55,512 nucleotides of DNA, taken from contig NZ_FOXA01000014.1 in assembly GCF_900115595.1 (NCBI RefSeq), positions 4,388 to 59,899 of the forward strand. The letters run 5' to 3'. The first letter of the stretch is position 1, and each line of letters begins with the position of its first letter. A model generated the notes under the pieces. That model had not been told where the DNA came from and made no database searches. It saw nothing but the letters and a program-made list of their open reading frames with translations. A program made the translations under genes and the position numbers. This document shows positions 27,998-36,069 of this stretch, in pieces. This DNA is from Tranquillimonas alkanivorans. Its GTDB lineage: Bacteria > Pseudomonadota > Alphaproteobacteria > Rhodobacterales > Rhodobacteraceae.

Positions 27998-28641
27998 GAT
28001 CTATCCTCCTTGGCGATGCGCCTGGAAATCTCTTCGGCGAGAGCCTCCGGGGACTGATCTCCCTCGAGAAACACCGCCTCGAAGCGCCCGTCGGGGCGCA
28101 TCAGGTAGATGTGTCCGGAATGAGCCATGAGGTATCCGTCCGGCGCGCTCTCGTCCTCGAGCCGCTCGTAATAGACCTTGAACGCTTCGGCGGCCGCGGC
28201 CACCTGGGCTTCGGTGCCGGTCAGCCCGGTGAGGCGGGGATGGAAGGCGGCGACGTAGTCCGAAAGCACCTCCGGCGTGTCGCGCTCCGGATCGACGGTG
28301 ACGAAGAGCGGCGCCACGCGATCGGCCTTCTCGCCGAGCAGATCCAGCACGGTGCCCATGTAGGCCAGCGTGGTGGGGCAGATGTCGGGGCAGTAGGTGA
28401 AGCCGAAGAAGACGAGCTGCCAGCGATCGGCATAATCCTCCTCGGTGACGGCGCGCCCGGTATGATCCACGAGAGAGAATTCGGAGCGGATGTCGGCTTC
28501 GCCCTGGTAGGTGATCTTCGGTTCCGGCTCGGTCTGCATGCGCAGGGCGAAAAGGCCCGCGGCCAGGAGCGCGAACGCGATGGTGCCGCTCCACAGGACG
28601 ATGTGGAAGCGACGGACGGATGTGGCTCGGGGCTTGTTCAT
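27994..28641 (-). CDS. SCO1/SenC family copper assembly protein
   Basis: A 215-residue protein anchored by one N-terminal helix (IVLWSGTIAFALLAAGLFAL). The thioredoxin-like domain has WQLVFFGFTYCPDICPTTLAYM with the CxxxC copper pair, PLFVTVDPERDTPEVLSDYVAAFHP, and LMAHSGHIYLMRPDG with the copper-ligand His. All canonical SCO ligands are present. It loads copper into the CuA centre of oxidase subunit II. The start at 28641 (MNKPRATSVRR) gives normal length; an upstream extension is unlikely. Confidence 0.94.
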   Translation of the reverse strand: MNKPRATSVRRFHIVLWSGTIAFALLAAGLFALRMQTEPEPKITYQGEADIRSEFSLVDHTGRAVTEEDYADRWQLVFFGFTYCPDICPTTLAYMGTVLDLLGEKADRVAPLFVTVDPERDTPEVLSDYVAAFHPRLTGLTGTEAQVAAAAEAFKVYYERLEDESAPDGYLMAHSGHIYLMRPDGRFEAVFLEGDQSPEALAEEISRRIAKEDRS

Positions 28642-28699
28642 GGGATTTCCTTCTTCGGCGCGTCCGCCCGGCCCGGGCGGTCCGGGCGGACGCTCACCG

Positions 28700-28987
28700 T
28701 CAGCCGTTGTCGCCTTCGGCCTCGGGCGCATCCATCTCGGCGTTCATCGCCTGCATCATCTCGGTGCACGCCTCCATCATCGGGCCCATCTGCGCCATCA
28801 TCTTCATCATTGGCATCATGCCCTCCATGCCTTCCATGCCGGCCATGGCGCCGCCTTGCATGTTCATGTGGCCGCCTTCCGCCTGGCCGCCGCCGGTCTC
28901 CTGGGCGGTGTCCTGGGCGTGAACGACAGGAGCCGCGAGCAGCAGGGCCAGAGCTGTGGCGGAGGCGAGCTTGGTCGTGATGGTCAT
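28700..28987 (-). CDS. Small methionine-rich periplasmic protein
   Basis: A 95-residue protein with a signal peptide (MTITTKLASATALALLLAAPVVHAQ). The short mature chain contains 18 Met residues in clusters such as GMEGMEGMMPMMKMM and MGPMMEACTEMMQAM, plus one Cys and one His. Met-rich periplasmic peptides bind Cu(I) or Ag(I); this is the likely role, by analogy with other copper-resistance clusters. The sequence is low in complexity, so homology searches would be weak. It lies just upstream of the SCO gene in the same operon. Confidence 0.75.
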   Translation of the reverse strand: MTITTKLASATALALLLAAPVVHAQDTAQETGGGQAEGGHMNMQGGAMAGMEGMEGMMPMMKMMAQMGPMMEACTEMMQAMNAEMDAPEAEGDNG

Positions 28988-29010
28988 GTCGTGTCCTTTC
29001 GGTATGAGGG

Positions 29011-29283
29011 TTAGTCGATGTGGTCGTCCGGCTTTGCTGCCGGAGTCTTGGACTTGGCGCAGGCGGACGAGCCCCCGCGCATGCACAGCCCCAGCGCGCA
29101 CATGGCTGCGCATGGAGCGAGACTGAGGATCAGCGGTGCCGCGCCGATCGCCGTGAGCCAGCCCCAGTTGAGAGCCGCCCCGCCCCCGACGACCGCCAAT
29201 GCGGTCAGCATGAGGGTTTGCCTCCTGCCCGGCAGGCGAAGAGCGGGCCGCTTCGGCTGATCGGTATGAGAGAAATCGGTCAT
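29011..29283 (-). CDS. Small Cys-rich membrane protein
   Basis: A 90-residue protein with two hydrophobic segments (TLMLTALAVVGGGAALNWGWLTAIGAAPLILSLAPCAAMCAL). The second ends in a cysteine group, PCAAMCALGLCMRGGSSAC. Four Cys in about 18 residues at the membrane edge suggest metal binding or redox exchange. The family is not recognised. Its ATG overlaps the stop of the TlpA-like gene by four bases, so it belongs to the copper/thiol operon. Confidence 0.7.
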   Translation of the reverse strand: MTDFSHTDQPKRPALRLPGRRQTLMLTALAVVGGGAALNWGWLTAIGAAPLILSLAPCAAMCALGLCMRGGSSACAKSKTPAAKPDDHID

Positions 29284-29807
29284 CGGCTGTTGTGTCCTTC
29301 TGCGATGATGTCCTGGAAATACGAGAGGGCCGCGGCGCTGTCCCATTCCGCCGGGCCGACCCGCCGGGCGATCTCCAGCCCGCGCGGATCGATCAGGATG
29401 GTGGTGGGAAGGCCGATGATGCCGAAGCCCAACATCCCCTTCATCTCCTCGATGAGGTAGAGATCGAGATGCCGGATGCCGATGTCCCGGTAGAACCTGC
29501 GGACTGCGTCCATGCCGGCCCGGTCGATCGAGAGCGCGAGGACGTGGAAGCCGGGCCCGCCCAGCCGGGCCTGCAGGCGGTCGAGCGCCGGCATCTCCTC
29601 GCGGCACGGGACGCACCAGGTGGCCCAGACATTGAGGAGCACCGTGCGGCCGCGGAACTCCTCGAGCGTCCGCTCCTGCCCCGAACCGTCCACGAAGGAC
29701 GGCGACAGGAGCTGACGCGGGCTCTCGTGCAGCGGCATGACCGGCCGCGCGCTGACCGGCGTCGCACCCATCGCAAGCGCTCCCGCGAGGAAGCCACGGC
29801 GTCTCAT
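29280..29807 (-). CDS. TlpA-like thiol-disulfide oxidoreductase
   Basis: A 175-residue exported protein. The N-terminus [20 protein letters not shown] is a Tat-type or Sec signal. LEEFRGRTVLLNVWATWCVPCREEMPALDRLQ carries the WCVPC redox motif near residue 65. GLPTTILIDPRG is the usual cis-Pro loop of TlpA proteins. It would keep the cysteines of CuA or of SCO proteins reduced, using CcdA as electron donor. It is coupled to the CcmG gene (4-base overlap at its start). Confidence 0.9.
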   Translation of the reverse strand: MRRRGFLAGALAMGATPVSARPVMPLHESPRQLLSPSFVDGSGQERTLEEFRGRTVLLNVWATWCVPCREEMPALDRLQARLGGPGFHVLALSIDRAGMDAVRRFYRDIGIRHLDLYLIEEMKGMLGFGIIGLPTTILIDPRGLEIARRVGPAEWDSAAALSYFQDIIAEGHNSR

Positions 29808-30382
29808 GCGCCGTCCTCCGCCTGAAGGCGGCGAACCACGGGAAGGATGTCCTCTTCCAGCATGCGCCGGTCGAAGGCGCCGACATGCTTGTGTGCGATG
29901 CGTCCCTCGGCATCGATGACGAAGGTCTCGGGCAGGCCATAGACGCCCCAGTCGATCGAGGTCCGGCCGGAGCGGTCCACCCCGATGCGGGTATAGGGAT
30001 CGCCCAGCTCGGCCAGGAACCTCTCCGCGGCCGCGGGGTCGTCCTTGTAGTTGATGCCGTGGATCGGCACCGTGCCCGCCTCCGCCAGTTCGACGAGGAG
30101 CGGCATCTCGACCCGGCACGGCGCGCACCACGACGCCCAGACGTTCACGATCGAGACCTCCCCGCGCAGATCCTCCGACGACAGCCCGTTGTCACGCCCC
30201 TCGAGCGGCGGCAGGTCGAACTCCGGCACCGCGCGCCCGATCATGGTGCTCGGCAGCTTGTCGTCGGTGTTCATGAGCCCCCAGAAGAAGGCTCCGGCGA
30301 GCGCCAGGAACAGGGCCACCGGGAGCACCAGCAGGAGGCTCAATCGGCGCGATCTATCGGCGACCTGCTCTTCCCCGCTCAT
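29804..30382 (-). CDS. ccmG: CcmG/DsbE thiol-disulfide oxidoreductase
   Basis: A 192-residue protein anchored by one helix ([23 protein letters not shown]). [25 protein letters not shown] holds the WCAPC active site, and [21 protein letters not shown] is the typical DsbE loop and strand. [18 protein letters not shown] is the family's domain entry. CcmG keeps apocytochrome c heme-site cysteines reduced for heme attachment. Its ATG overlaps the stop of a cytochrome c tail (TCATG on the plus strand), which suggests it once followed a full cytochrome gene. Confidence 0.92.
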   Translation of the reverse strand: MSGEEQVADRSRRLSLLLVLPVALFLALAGAFFWGLMNTDDKLPSTMIGRAVPEFDLPPLEGRDNGLSSEDLRGEVSIVNVWASWCAPCRVEMPLLVELAEAGTVPIHGINYKDDPAAAERFLAELGDPYTRIGVDRSGRTSIDWGVYGLPETFVIDAEGRIAHKHVGAFDRRMLEEDILPVVRRLQAEDGA

Positions 30383-30640
30383 GGCTCGCTCTCGTCGTTG
30401 GCTGTCACCTCGGCCTGGAAGGTGCGCTGACGTTCGGGCCAGGTGCTCTTGATGTAGGCGAGGACGGCCTCGATCTCCGCGTCGCTCAGCACGCCTTCGA
30501 AGGCGGGCATGTCGCTCTCATAGCCCGGCACCACCGCTTCGACGCCATGCTTGGTGATGGTGAAGAGATCGGCGTCCGAATGATGCCAGGTGTGGCCGGT
30601 CTCATCGTGTGGGAGCCCCCATCTCCGGTGCCACTCAGAG
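30379..30640 (-). pseudogene. C-terminal remnant of a cytochrome c gene
   Basis: Upstream of ccmG, in frame to the stop at 30379, the minus strand reads [20 protein letters not shown], then [33 protein letters not shown]. This is the Met-ligand and last helix part of a class I cytochrome c; the Met is in SDMPAF. The CxxCH heme site and signal sequence are missing. The homology ends near 30600-30640, where copA begins on the other strand, so the cytochrome gene was cut by the joint with the copper ATPase segment. Confidence 0.75.
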
Positions 30641-30654
30641 ATGCGGAGAGCGAC

Positions 30655-33149
30655 ATGAGCGAGCTGCAGCAGATCAGGTTTTCCATCGAGGGCATGTCCT
30701 GCGCCTCCTGTGTCGGCCGGGTGGACAAGGCGCTGGCCGCATTGCCGGGGGTGAAGGAAGTGAATGTGAACCTCGCCACGGAAATTGCGGCAGCGGGCCC
30801 GCGACGCCTTCGAGCCTTGCAGACGTGCTGCGCGAGACGGGGTACCCGGCTCGCAGGCAAAAGGTCACCTTGTCCATCGCGTCGATGTCCTGCGCCTCAT
30901 GCGTCGGCAGGGTGGACAAGGCGCTGGCGGCAGTGCCGGGCGTTCTCGAGGCCTCTGTCAATTTCGCCACGGAGACCGCTACTGTCACCTATGTCGAAGG
31001 GGCGACGACGCCTCGGGCGCTTGTCGCGGCCGCGGCCGAAGCCGGCTACCCCGCGAAATTGGCAGGTGCCGAATCGCCGCAGGACAACTCCGCACGCAAG
31101 GAGGAAGAAGCGCGCATTCTTCGTCGCGACGTGGTGATCGCCAGCATTCTCACTCTCCCGGTCTTCCTCGTCGAGATGGGCGGCCATACGCTTCCCGGCT
31201 TCCACGATTGGCTCGCACACAGGGTCGGGCAACAGACGATCTGGCTGCTGCAGTTCGTATTGACCACTGCCATTCTCGCCGGTCCCGGTCGGCGTTTCTA
31301 CATCAAGGGCGTTCCCACCCTCCTGCGGGGGGCGCCCGACATGAACTCCTTGGTCGCGCTCGGCACGGCCGCGGCTTGGCTCTTCTCCGTCATCGCGACG
31401 TTCGCGCCAGGACTGCTCCCGGAGGGCACCCGTGTTGTTTACTACGAGGCGGCGGCCGTCATCGCGACATTGATCCTGCTCGGACGCTGGTTGGAGGCGC
31501 GCGCCAGGGGCCGCACCGGCGCCGCAATCAGAAAGCTGCTCGGCATGCAGGTGAAGACCGCTCGTGTCGAACGAAACGGAGACACGGTCGAGGTGCCGAT
31601 CGAAGAGCTCGCCGCGGGCGACGTGCTGGTCGTCCGGCCCGGAGAGCGCATCGCGGTGGACGGTGAGGTGGCCGACGGCACGAGCCACGTCGATGAAAGC
31701 ATGATCACCGGCGAGCCAATCCCCGTGGCAAAGAAGCCGGGCGACCCGGTCACGGGCGGCACTGTAAACGGACCGGGCGGCTTCCGCTTCCGCGCGACAC
31801 GTGTCGGCGCCGATACGACGCTCGCCCAGATCATCCGAATGGTCGAAGAGGCACAAGGCGCCAAACTTCCAATCCAGGGACTCGTGGACCGTGTGACGCT
31901 GTGGTTCGTGCCGGCGGTGATCGGCGTGGCGCTGCTTGCGGTCTTCGGCTGGCTCTCCTTCGGTCCGGCGCCGGCACTCAGCTTCGCGCTCGTGGCCGGG
32001 GTTTCCGTCATGATCATCGCCTGCCCTTGCGCCATGGGCTTGGCGACACCGACTTCGATCATGGTGGGTACCGGACGCGCGGCTGAAATGGGAGTTCTCT
32101 TTCGAAAAGGCGACGCCTTGCAGACTCTCTCAGGGGTCGCGGTCGTTGCACTCGATAAGACCGGCACGGTTACACAGGGGCGACCGGAACTGACAGATCT
32201 CACTCCGGTCGAGGGTTTCGCTCGAGCCGAAGTGCTTTCCCTCGTCGCCGCCGTGGAGGCTCGTTCGGAGCACCCTATTGCCGAGGCCGTCGTTCGCGCC
32301 GCCCGGGCAGAGGGCATCCGGCTGCCTGAAGTTGAAAGCTTTAGCTCGGTCACCGGATATGGCGTGAAGGCCCGCGTGGCGGGGCGTGAGGTGCTGGTGG
32401 GTGCTGACCGGTTCATGGTCAGGGAAGGCGTCGACATCTCTGCTCTCGGCGCGACGGAAACGGAGCTCGCCCGAAAAGGACGAACAGCGCTTTTCGCTGC
32501 CATCGACGGCCGCGCCGCCGCACTGATCGCCGTGGCCGATCCGGTGAAACCGGCGAGCCGTGCCGCCATCGCCGCGCTACACGATCTTGGCCTCAAGGTC
32601 GCGATGATCACCGGCGACAAACGTGAGACGGCCGAAGCTATCGCACGCGAGACCGGTATCGATCATGTCGTGGCAGGAGTACTGCCCGATGGAAAGGTGG
32701 CAGCACTGGATGAACTGCGGAAAGATGGCATCAGCATTGCCTTCGTCGGCGACGGGATCAATGACGCGCCCGCTCTCGCCCATGCGGACGTGGGTATCGC
32801 CATTGGAACAGGCGCCGACGTGGCAATCGAGTCTGCCGACGTGGTGCTGATGTCCGGCGACTTGCGCGGTGTGGTGAACGCCTTCGAGGTCTCGCGCAGC
32901 ACCATGCGGAACATCCGGCAGAACCTGTTCTGGGCCTTTGGCTACAACACGGCGCTGATACCTGTAGCTGCCGGCGTTCTATATCCGGCCCTCGGCCTTT
33001 TGCTTTCTCCCGTCCTGGCCGCTGGAGCGATGGCGCTTTCTTCCGTCTTCGTTCTGAGTAATGCGCTGAGACTGCGAGGGCTGCGTCCGACGATGGACGA
33101 GACCGCCGATGTGTCCCGTGACGCACCTGCCCTGAAACCGGCTGAATAA
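30655..33149 (+). pseudogene. copA: Copper-exporting P1B-1 ATPase CopA, frameshifted
   Basis: The start at 30655 ([19 protein letters not shown]) follows CGGAGAG and opens a first heavy-metal domain. Near 30781-30800 the reading frame shifts by one: the first frame goes on as an out-of-frame run. The second frame takes over at [21 protein letters not shown] and continues through a second domain (ASMSCASCV), eight membrane helices, MITGEP, the copper-site [71 protein letters not shown], and [11 protein letters not shown]. Past the shift the protein is complete, about 835 residues in all. It exports Cu(I). A real mutation or a sequence error cannot be told apart here. It diverges from the cytochrome remnant and is followed by cueR. 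Confidence 0.88.
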
Positions 33150-33159
33150 GGAGCGGAAC

Positions 33160-33492
33160 ATGAATATCGGAGAGGTGGCTGCTCGTTCGGGCCTCCCTGC
33201 GAAAACCATCCGCTATTACGAGGAGGTCGGCCTTGTCCGATCAGAGCGCGAGCCCAATGGCTACCGGCACTTCAGCGAATCCGACCTGCACAAGATATGC
33301 TTCCTGGGCCGCGCCCGCTCCCTTGGATTCTCAATCGAAGAATGCCGCAGCCTCTTGGGTCTCTATGAGGGCGACGGCCGTACCCGCGCCGATATTGAGT
33401 GCGCCGCCAAGGAGCACATTCGCGAGATAGATCGGAAGACAGAAAGTCTGAAGGCAATGAAGGATGCGCTCAGCCGAGCCTTGGGCGGCTGA
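33160..33492 (+). CDS. cueR: CueR-type MerR regulator, C-terminally shortened
   Basis: A 110-residue MerR-family protein. MNIGEVAARSGLPAKTIRYYEEVGLVRSEREPNGYRHF is the full DNA-binding domain, and the dimer helix (EHIREIDRKTESLKAMKDALSRA) follows. Typical CueR proteins run to about 130 residues, and the C-terminal loop with two cysteines (C-x7-C) that binds Cu(I) comes after this helix. Here the protein ends in ALGG, and that loop is gone. The frame ends where sequence similarity to the family ends, near 33475-33492, which suggests a recombination joint. It probably can bind DNA but not copper. It lies 10 bases after copA and could be co-transcribed with it. Confidence 0.82.
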   Translation: MNIGEVAARSGLPAKTIRYYEEVGLVRSEREPNGYRHFSESDLHKICFLGRARSLGFSIEECRSLLGLYEGDGRTRADIECAAKEHIREIDRKTESLKAMKDALSRALGG

Positions 33493-33743
33493 ACAAGGTA
33501 AAGAGTTCCTGCTCAAGCGTCAGGAAGGTCCGCGTGGCATGCAGATCGTCCGACGTCTCGTGGACGACCCGGAAAACCACCTTCCTGAACTACGGCCTCC
33601 TGGCGCGGCGCCGGGTGCGCTACGGCTATCTGTGCCCCTTCCCTGAGGCGCTGGCGGATTTCCTCATGATCGCTGGCGCGCTGATCTGGATCGCAGCGCC
33701 GGTGGCCACCTTTATAGGCGCCGTCGGCGCGATCTCGATCTTC
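33493..33743 (+). pseudogene. Fragment of an unknown membrane protein
   Basis: The sequence directly after cueR encodes, across a one-base shift near 33580, EFLLKRQEGPRGMQIVRRLVDDPENH and then FLNYGLLARRRVRYGYLCPFPEALADFLMIAGALIWIAAPVATFIGAVGAISIFKAV. It looks like the middle of a small membrane protein with two helices. Neither a start nor the true end is present. I do not recognise the family with confidence. The fragment is fused in frame to the following DUF302-like piece. Confidence 0.5.
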
Positions 33744-33881
33744 AAGGCCGTCGCTCAGGCCATCAAGATCGAGCCGCGTGTGGGCGCAATGCTGTCTTGC
33801 AACGTCATCTTGCAGCAGGTGGCCGGCGGCGTCGAGATCAGCGTGCGGGGTCTGTTGAAGGAGGCCGCGGAGGCCGCCTGA
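33744..33881 (+). pseudogene. DUF302-like C-terminal fragment
   Basis: The frame continues AQAIKIEPRVGAMLSCNVIL, then QQVAGGVEISVRGLLKEAAEAA and a stop. The arrangement of an IEP..GA-L-(P/S)CNV strand followed by a V(E/R)(I/V)S strand is that of the last part of DUF302 proteins. The first two thirds of such a protein (about 90 residues) are missing. The piece is joined to an unrelated membrane fragment, so it is a scar, not a gene. Confidence 0.5.
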
Positions 33882-33923
33882 CCGACGCATGTGGATCCGA
33901 AGCGCCGGAAGCTTGCCGGGGCC

Positions 33924-33955
33924 TTGACCTTCCCGCGCGGGAACTCCCACCTGAC
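33924..33955 (+). promoter_or_regulatory. MerR/CueR-type operator-promoter of copZ
   Basis: TTGACC at 33924-33929 is followed by the dyad TTCCCGCGCGGGAA, a perfect 14-base palindrome at 33930-33943. The whole stretch ACCTTCCCGCGCGGGAACT resembles CueR boxes (ACCTTCC..GGAAGGT). A -10 element with the 19-base spacing usual for MerR-type promoters would fall near 33949 and is weak (GC-rich). The copZ start is about 20 bases further on. Confidence 0.6.
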
Positions 33956-33974
33956 GCGGGAAAGGAGACGCGAC

Positions 33975-34172
33975 ATGACAAAGTACAAGGTTGAGAAGAT
34001 GAGCTGCGGCCACTGCACCTCCGCCATCGAAAAGTCGATCCGGTCCGTCGATCCCGCGGCACAGGTGGACTGCGACCTGTCCGACCGGACCGTTCAGGTC
34101 GACAGCGCGCTGGACGACGACGCCATCCGGAACGCAATTCGCGAGGCGGGCTACGAACCGGCTGCCGCCTGA
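33975..34172 (+). CDS. copZ: CopZ-like heavy-metal-binding protein
   Basis: A 65-residue single HMA domain starting at 33975 after a perfect AAAGGAG site. VEKMSCGHCTSAIEKSIRSVDP has the metal-binding C-x2-C (CGHC), and DRTVQVDSALDDDAIRNAIREAGYEP completes the ferredoxin-like fold. It would carry Cu(I) in the cytosol to CopA. It has its own MerR-type promoter and is the one clearly intact gene of this segment. Confidence 0.9.
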   Translation: MTKYKVEKMSCGHCTSAIEKSIRSVDPAAQVDCDLSDRTVQVDSALDDDAIRNAIREAGYEPAAA

Positions 34173-34173
34173 C

Positions 34174-34527
34174 GTGAACAGGCGCGCCGCAATTGCTCTC
34201 GCGGCGCTCGCCGCCATCCTCGTCGGCGCTTGGCTGCTCTGGGGCTCGCCCGATCTCGCCGCCCGTTTCGACCGCAAGGCGCTCGATCGAATGGTGGCCG
34301 AGGCTGGCGTATTCGGCCCTCTGCTGGTCGTCGGGCTGATAACCCTCGCCGTGGTGGCGAGCCCAATCCCGAGCGCGCCGATCGCGATGGCCTCGGGGGC
34401 GGCCTATGGCCACCTGTGGAACACCCTCTGGGTGATTCTCGGGGCCGAGGCCGGGGCGCTCGTCGCCGTTCTCACAATCTCGGAGCGGCTTGTAACGTGG
34501 AAGCAGGTCTTCGTCACGCCCGCTTGA
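34174..34527 (+). pseudogene. TVP38/TMEM64 (DedA-like) protein, truncated
   Basis: The frame starts at a GTG one base after the copZ stop. MNRRAAIALAALAAILVGAWLLWG, then MVAEAGVFGPLLVVGLITLAVVASPIPSAPIAMASGAAYGHLWNTLWVILGAEAGAL, is the N-terminal half of a TVP38-type membrane protein (usual length about 220). After that the frame passes into unrelated sequence (LTISERLVTWKQVFVTPA) and stops. The last part lies inside the 189-base direct repeat shared with 35940-36128. The gene is cut by recombination. Confidence 0.8.
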
Positions 34528-34586
34528 AATTGTCCGACACGAGCTGCTCGTGCCTGGCTGCGTCATCCGGGAAATGGCTCTACTGT
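34398..34586 (+). repeat. 189-bp direct repeat, copy 1
   Basis: The segment from GGCGGCCTATGGCC to GCTCTACTGT recurs at 35940-36128 with one mismatch seen (GTC for ATC near 34461). It contains the end of the TVP38 fragment, a foreign tail, and the odd palindrome CACGAGC-T-GCTCGTG. In copy 1 the right end joins a broken ATPase gene. Confidence 0.9.
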
Positions 34587-35211
34587 TAAACAGGTGCGCC
34601 TCATCCGACAGTTCGTCTTGAAGATTTATGCTGGCAACCTGTTTGCCGATGCGGTAGCGCAAGGATGGATCGCCTATGTGCCGATCCAGAGCAGATCCGT
34701 GCACCAACCTGAGATCCTTATCGTTTCGGTCATCACTTGGGAGCGAAACCAATCCAATCTGTCGCCTGAGCCCCACAGAAAAACGAATCGTGTTTCCGTC
34801 CGGCTGCACAATTTCCCACAAGGTTTCTTGCTGATCGTTTGCTGTGAACCGGAATCGATACACCTCATCGTTTTCAGCGTTCTCTTCACTATTGTTAGGA
34901 AGCACAGCTTCCTTTCCGTCCCAATGCCAAGGGTAAGCCATATTGGGTTGGGTATTGATTGCTATATCTTCACTCAGGCGAACTACGGCCTCAACACTGA
35001 AGCCATTTGTGGTATCTCTCATCCAGTAATCCGTTTCAGAAACAGTGAAAGAGCTGGATGGAGAGAACAGAAGGTCTATGGCGTCTAACACCGTGGTCTT
35101 TCCTGTGTCCCCGCCCCCTAATATAAAATTCAGTCCGGCTGAGGGATGCCAATCAAGTTCTTGAACGCCGCGGAAATTCCGGATCTTCAGCTTGAGGATC
35201 ATTGATGGCAT
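34587..35211 (-). pseudogene. OLD-type AAA ATPase/nuclease, N-terminal fragment
   Basis: The minus-strand frame starts at 35211 with MPSMILKLKIRNFRGVQELDW. It has a Walker A site LGGGDTGKTT (residues about 31-40), then VLDAIDLLFSPSSSFTVSETDYW. This is the entry of OLD-family or AAA_15-type ATP-dependent nucleases, which occur in anti-phage systems (for example Gabija GajA and related proteins). About 208 residues remain; Walker B and the Toprim part are lost where the 189-base repeat begins at 34586. Base composition is lower in GC than the flanks, fitting separate origin. Which system it came from cannot be said. Confidence 0.75.
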
Positions 35212-35391
35212 GTTGGCAGCGCCCTCTCAAAACGACTTTTGGGTTAGTATGCACCTATTAAATATGTCGCACAACAGAAAGCCGGACTTCCCATATGCAC
35301 AGTTGGGCCACCCTCGAGCGACCGCTGAAAAGTGCCATCTGCTGTGCAGCGACACCGCTGGTGAAACTGCGCGACATTGCAGGTGGTGATT

Positions 35392-35438
35392 TTGGGGGAA
35401 GCGGAAGCCGGGCGAAGCCCGGGTGTAGCTTCCCCCAA
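35392..35438. repeat. Long two-part stem-loop
   Basis: TTGGGGGAAGC at 35392-35402 pairs perfectly with GCTTCCCCCAA at 35428-35438. Inside, CCGGGC pairs with GCCCGG around a GAA loop. The flanks GATT/AATC extend it slightly. It could be a REP-like element, a terminator, or part of an element end. Confidence 0.7.
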
Positions 35439-35451
35439 AAATCTCGCGCGG

Positions 35452-35479
35452 GTTTCCCCGTGCGGTTGGCGGGGGAAAC
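35452..35479. repeat. Second stem-loop
   Basis: GTTTCCCC at 35452-35459 pairs with GGGGAAAC at 35472-35479. It lies 13 bases after the larger hairpin. Two such hairpins in a row suggest one structured element. Confidence 0.6.
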
Positions 35480-35712
35480 TGGGCGATGCATGGCCATGGC
35501 CATGACGCCGCCGACCATGACCACAGCCCGGCGGTCCTGTCGCTTGCGCAAACTCCCGAGCCGATTCCCGGCTGCCGGGACCTGTCGCGCCTTCCGGTGT
35601 CGGTCGACGGCCCGCACCGGGTCTTCCGTGTAGAGCGACCTCCGCGCGTCTGAATCGGCTGCGCCGCGTGCGCAACACACCGATCCTGAAAGACCCAAGC
35701 GGAGTCCAATCC

Positions 35713-36069
35713 ATGACCACAAGTCATCGGGGCTGGAGCGATCCCGGCATGCGCCGGACCGCTGCCCTGTCCCTTCTTGCGCTGGCCGCGCTTTTGCTGA
35801 GTGCCGGACTTGCGCTGGCCCACAACGTCACCCCCGGTGGCGCGGGCTACATCCAGGAGATCTGGGGGGTGAACCTCATTCCCTTCATGTATCTCGGCGC
35901 CAAGCACATGGTGACCGGGTACGACCACATCCTGTTCCTGGCGGCCTATGGCCACCTGTGGAACACCCTCTGGGTGATTCTCGGGGCCGAGGCCGGGGCG
36001 CTCATCGCCGTTCTCACAATCTCGGAGCGGCTTGTAACGTGGAAGCAGGTCTTCGTCACGCCCGCTTGA
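35713..36069 (+). pseudogene. HupE/UreJ-like N-terminus fused to repeat tail
   Basis: The frame starts at 35713 with a signal-like helix (MRRTAALSLLALAALLLSAGLALA). It continues HNVTPGGAGYIQEIWGVNLIPFMYLGAKHMVTGYDHILFL, the beginning of HupE/UreJ-type nickel or cobalt permease-like proteins with the conserved H..D-H group. At 35940 it changes abruptly into AAYGHLWNTLWVILGAEAGAL and the foreign tail of the 189-base repeat. So two unrelated membrane proteins are fused in frame. Function is unlikely. Confidence 0.75.

Larger units (their letters stand above)
35212..35712. other. 500-base intergenic region with strong hairpins
   Basis: No gene is recognised between the OLD fragment and the HupE fragment. 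It contains the two hairpins annotated separately and a 31-base segment (35340-35370) that resembles 47561-47591 at 26 of 31 positions. Open frames on the minus strand here have no family features. Confidence 0.4.

Noticed and set aside
30781-30800. Programmed frameshift in copA
   Set aside because: Programmed slippage in copA is known at a different place, after the first metal-binding domain with a slippery A-rich heptamer and downstream structure. Here no such heptamer is visible, so mutation or sequence error is more likely.
35340-35712. Cobalamin riboswitch upstream of the HupE-like start
   Set aside because: HupE-like genes can be under B12 control, and the hairpins prompted the idea, but I could not find the conserved B12 box or the expected order of conserved segments.
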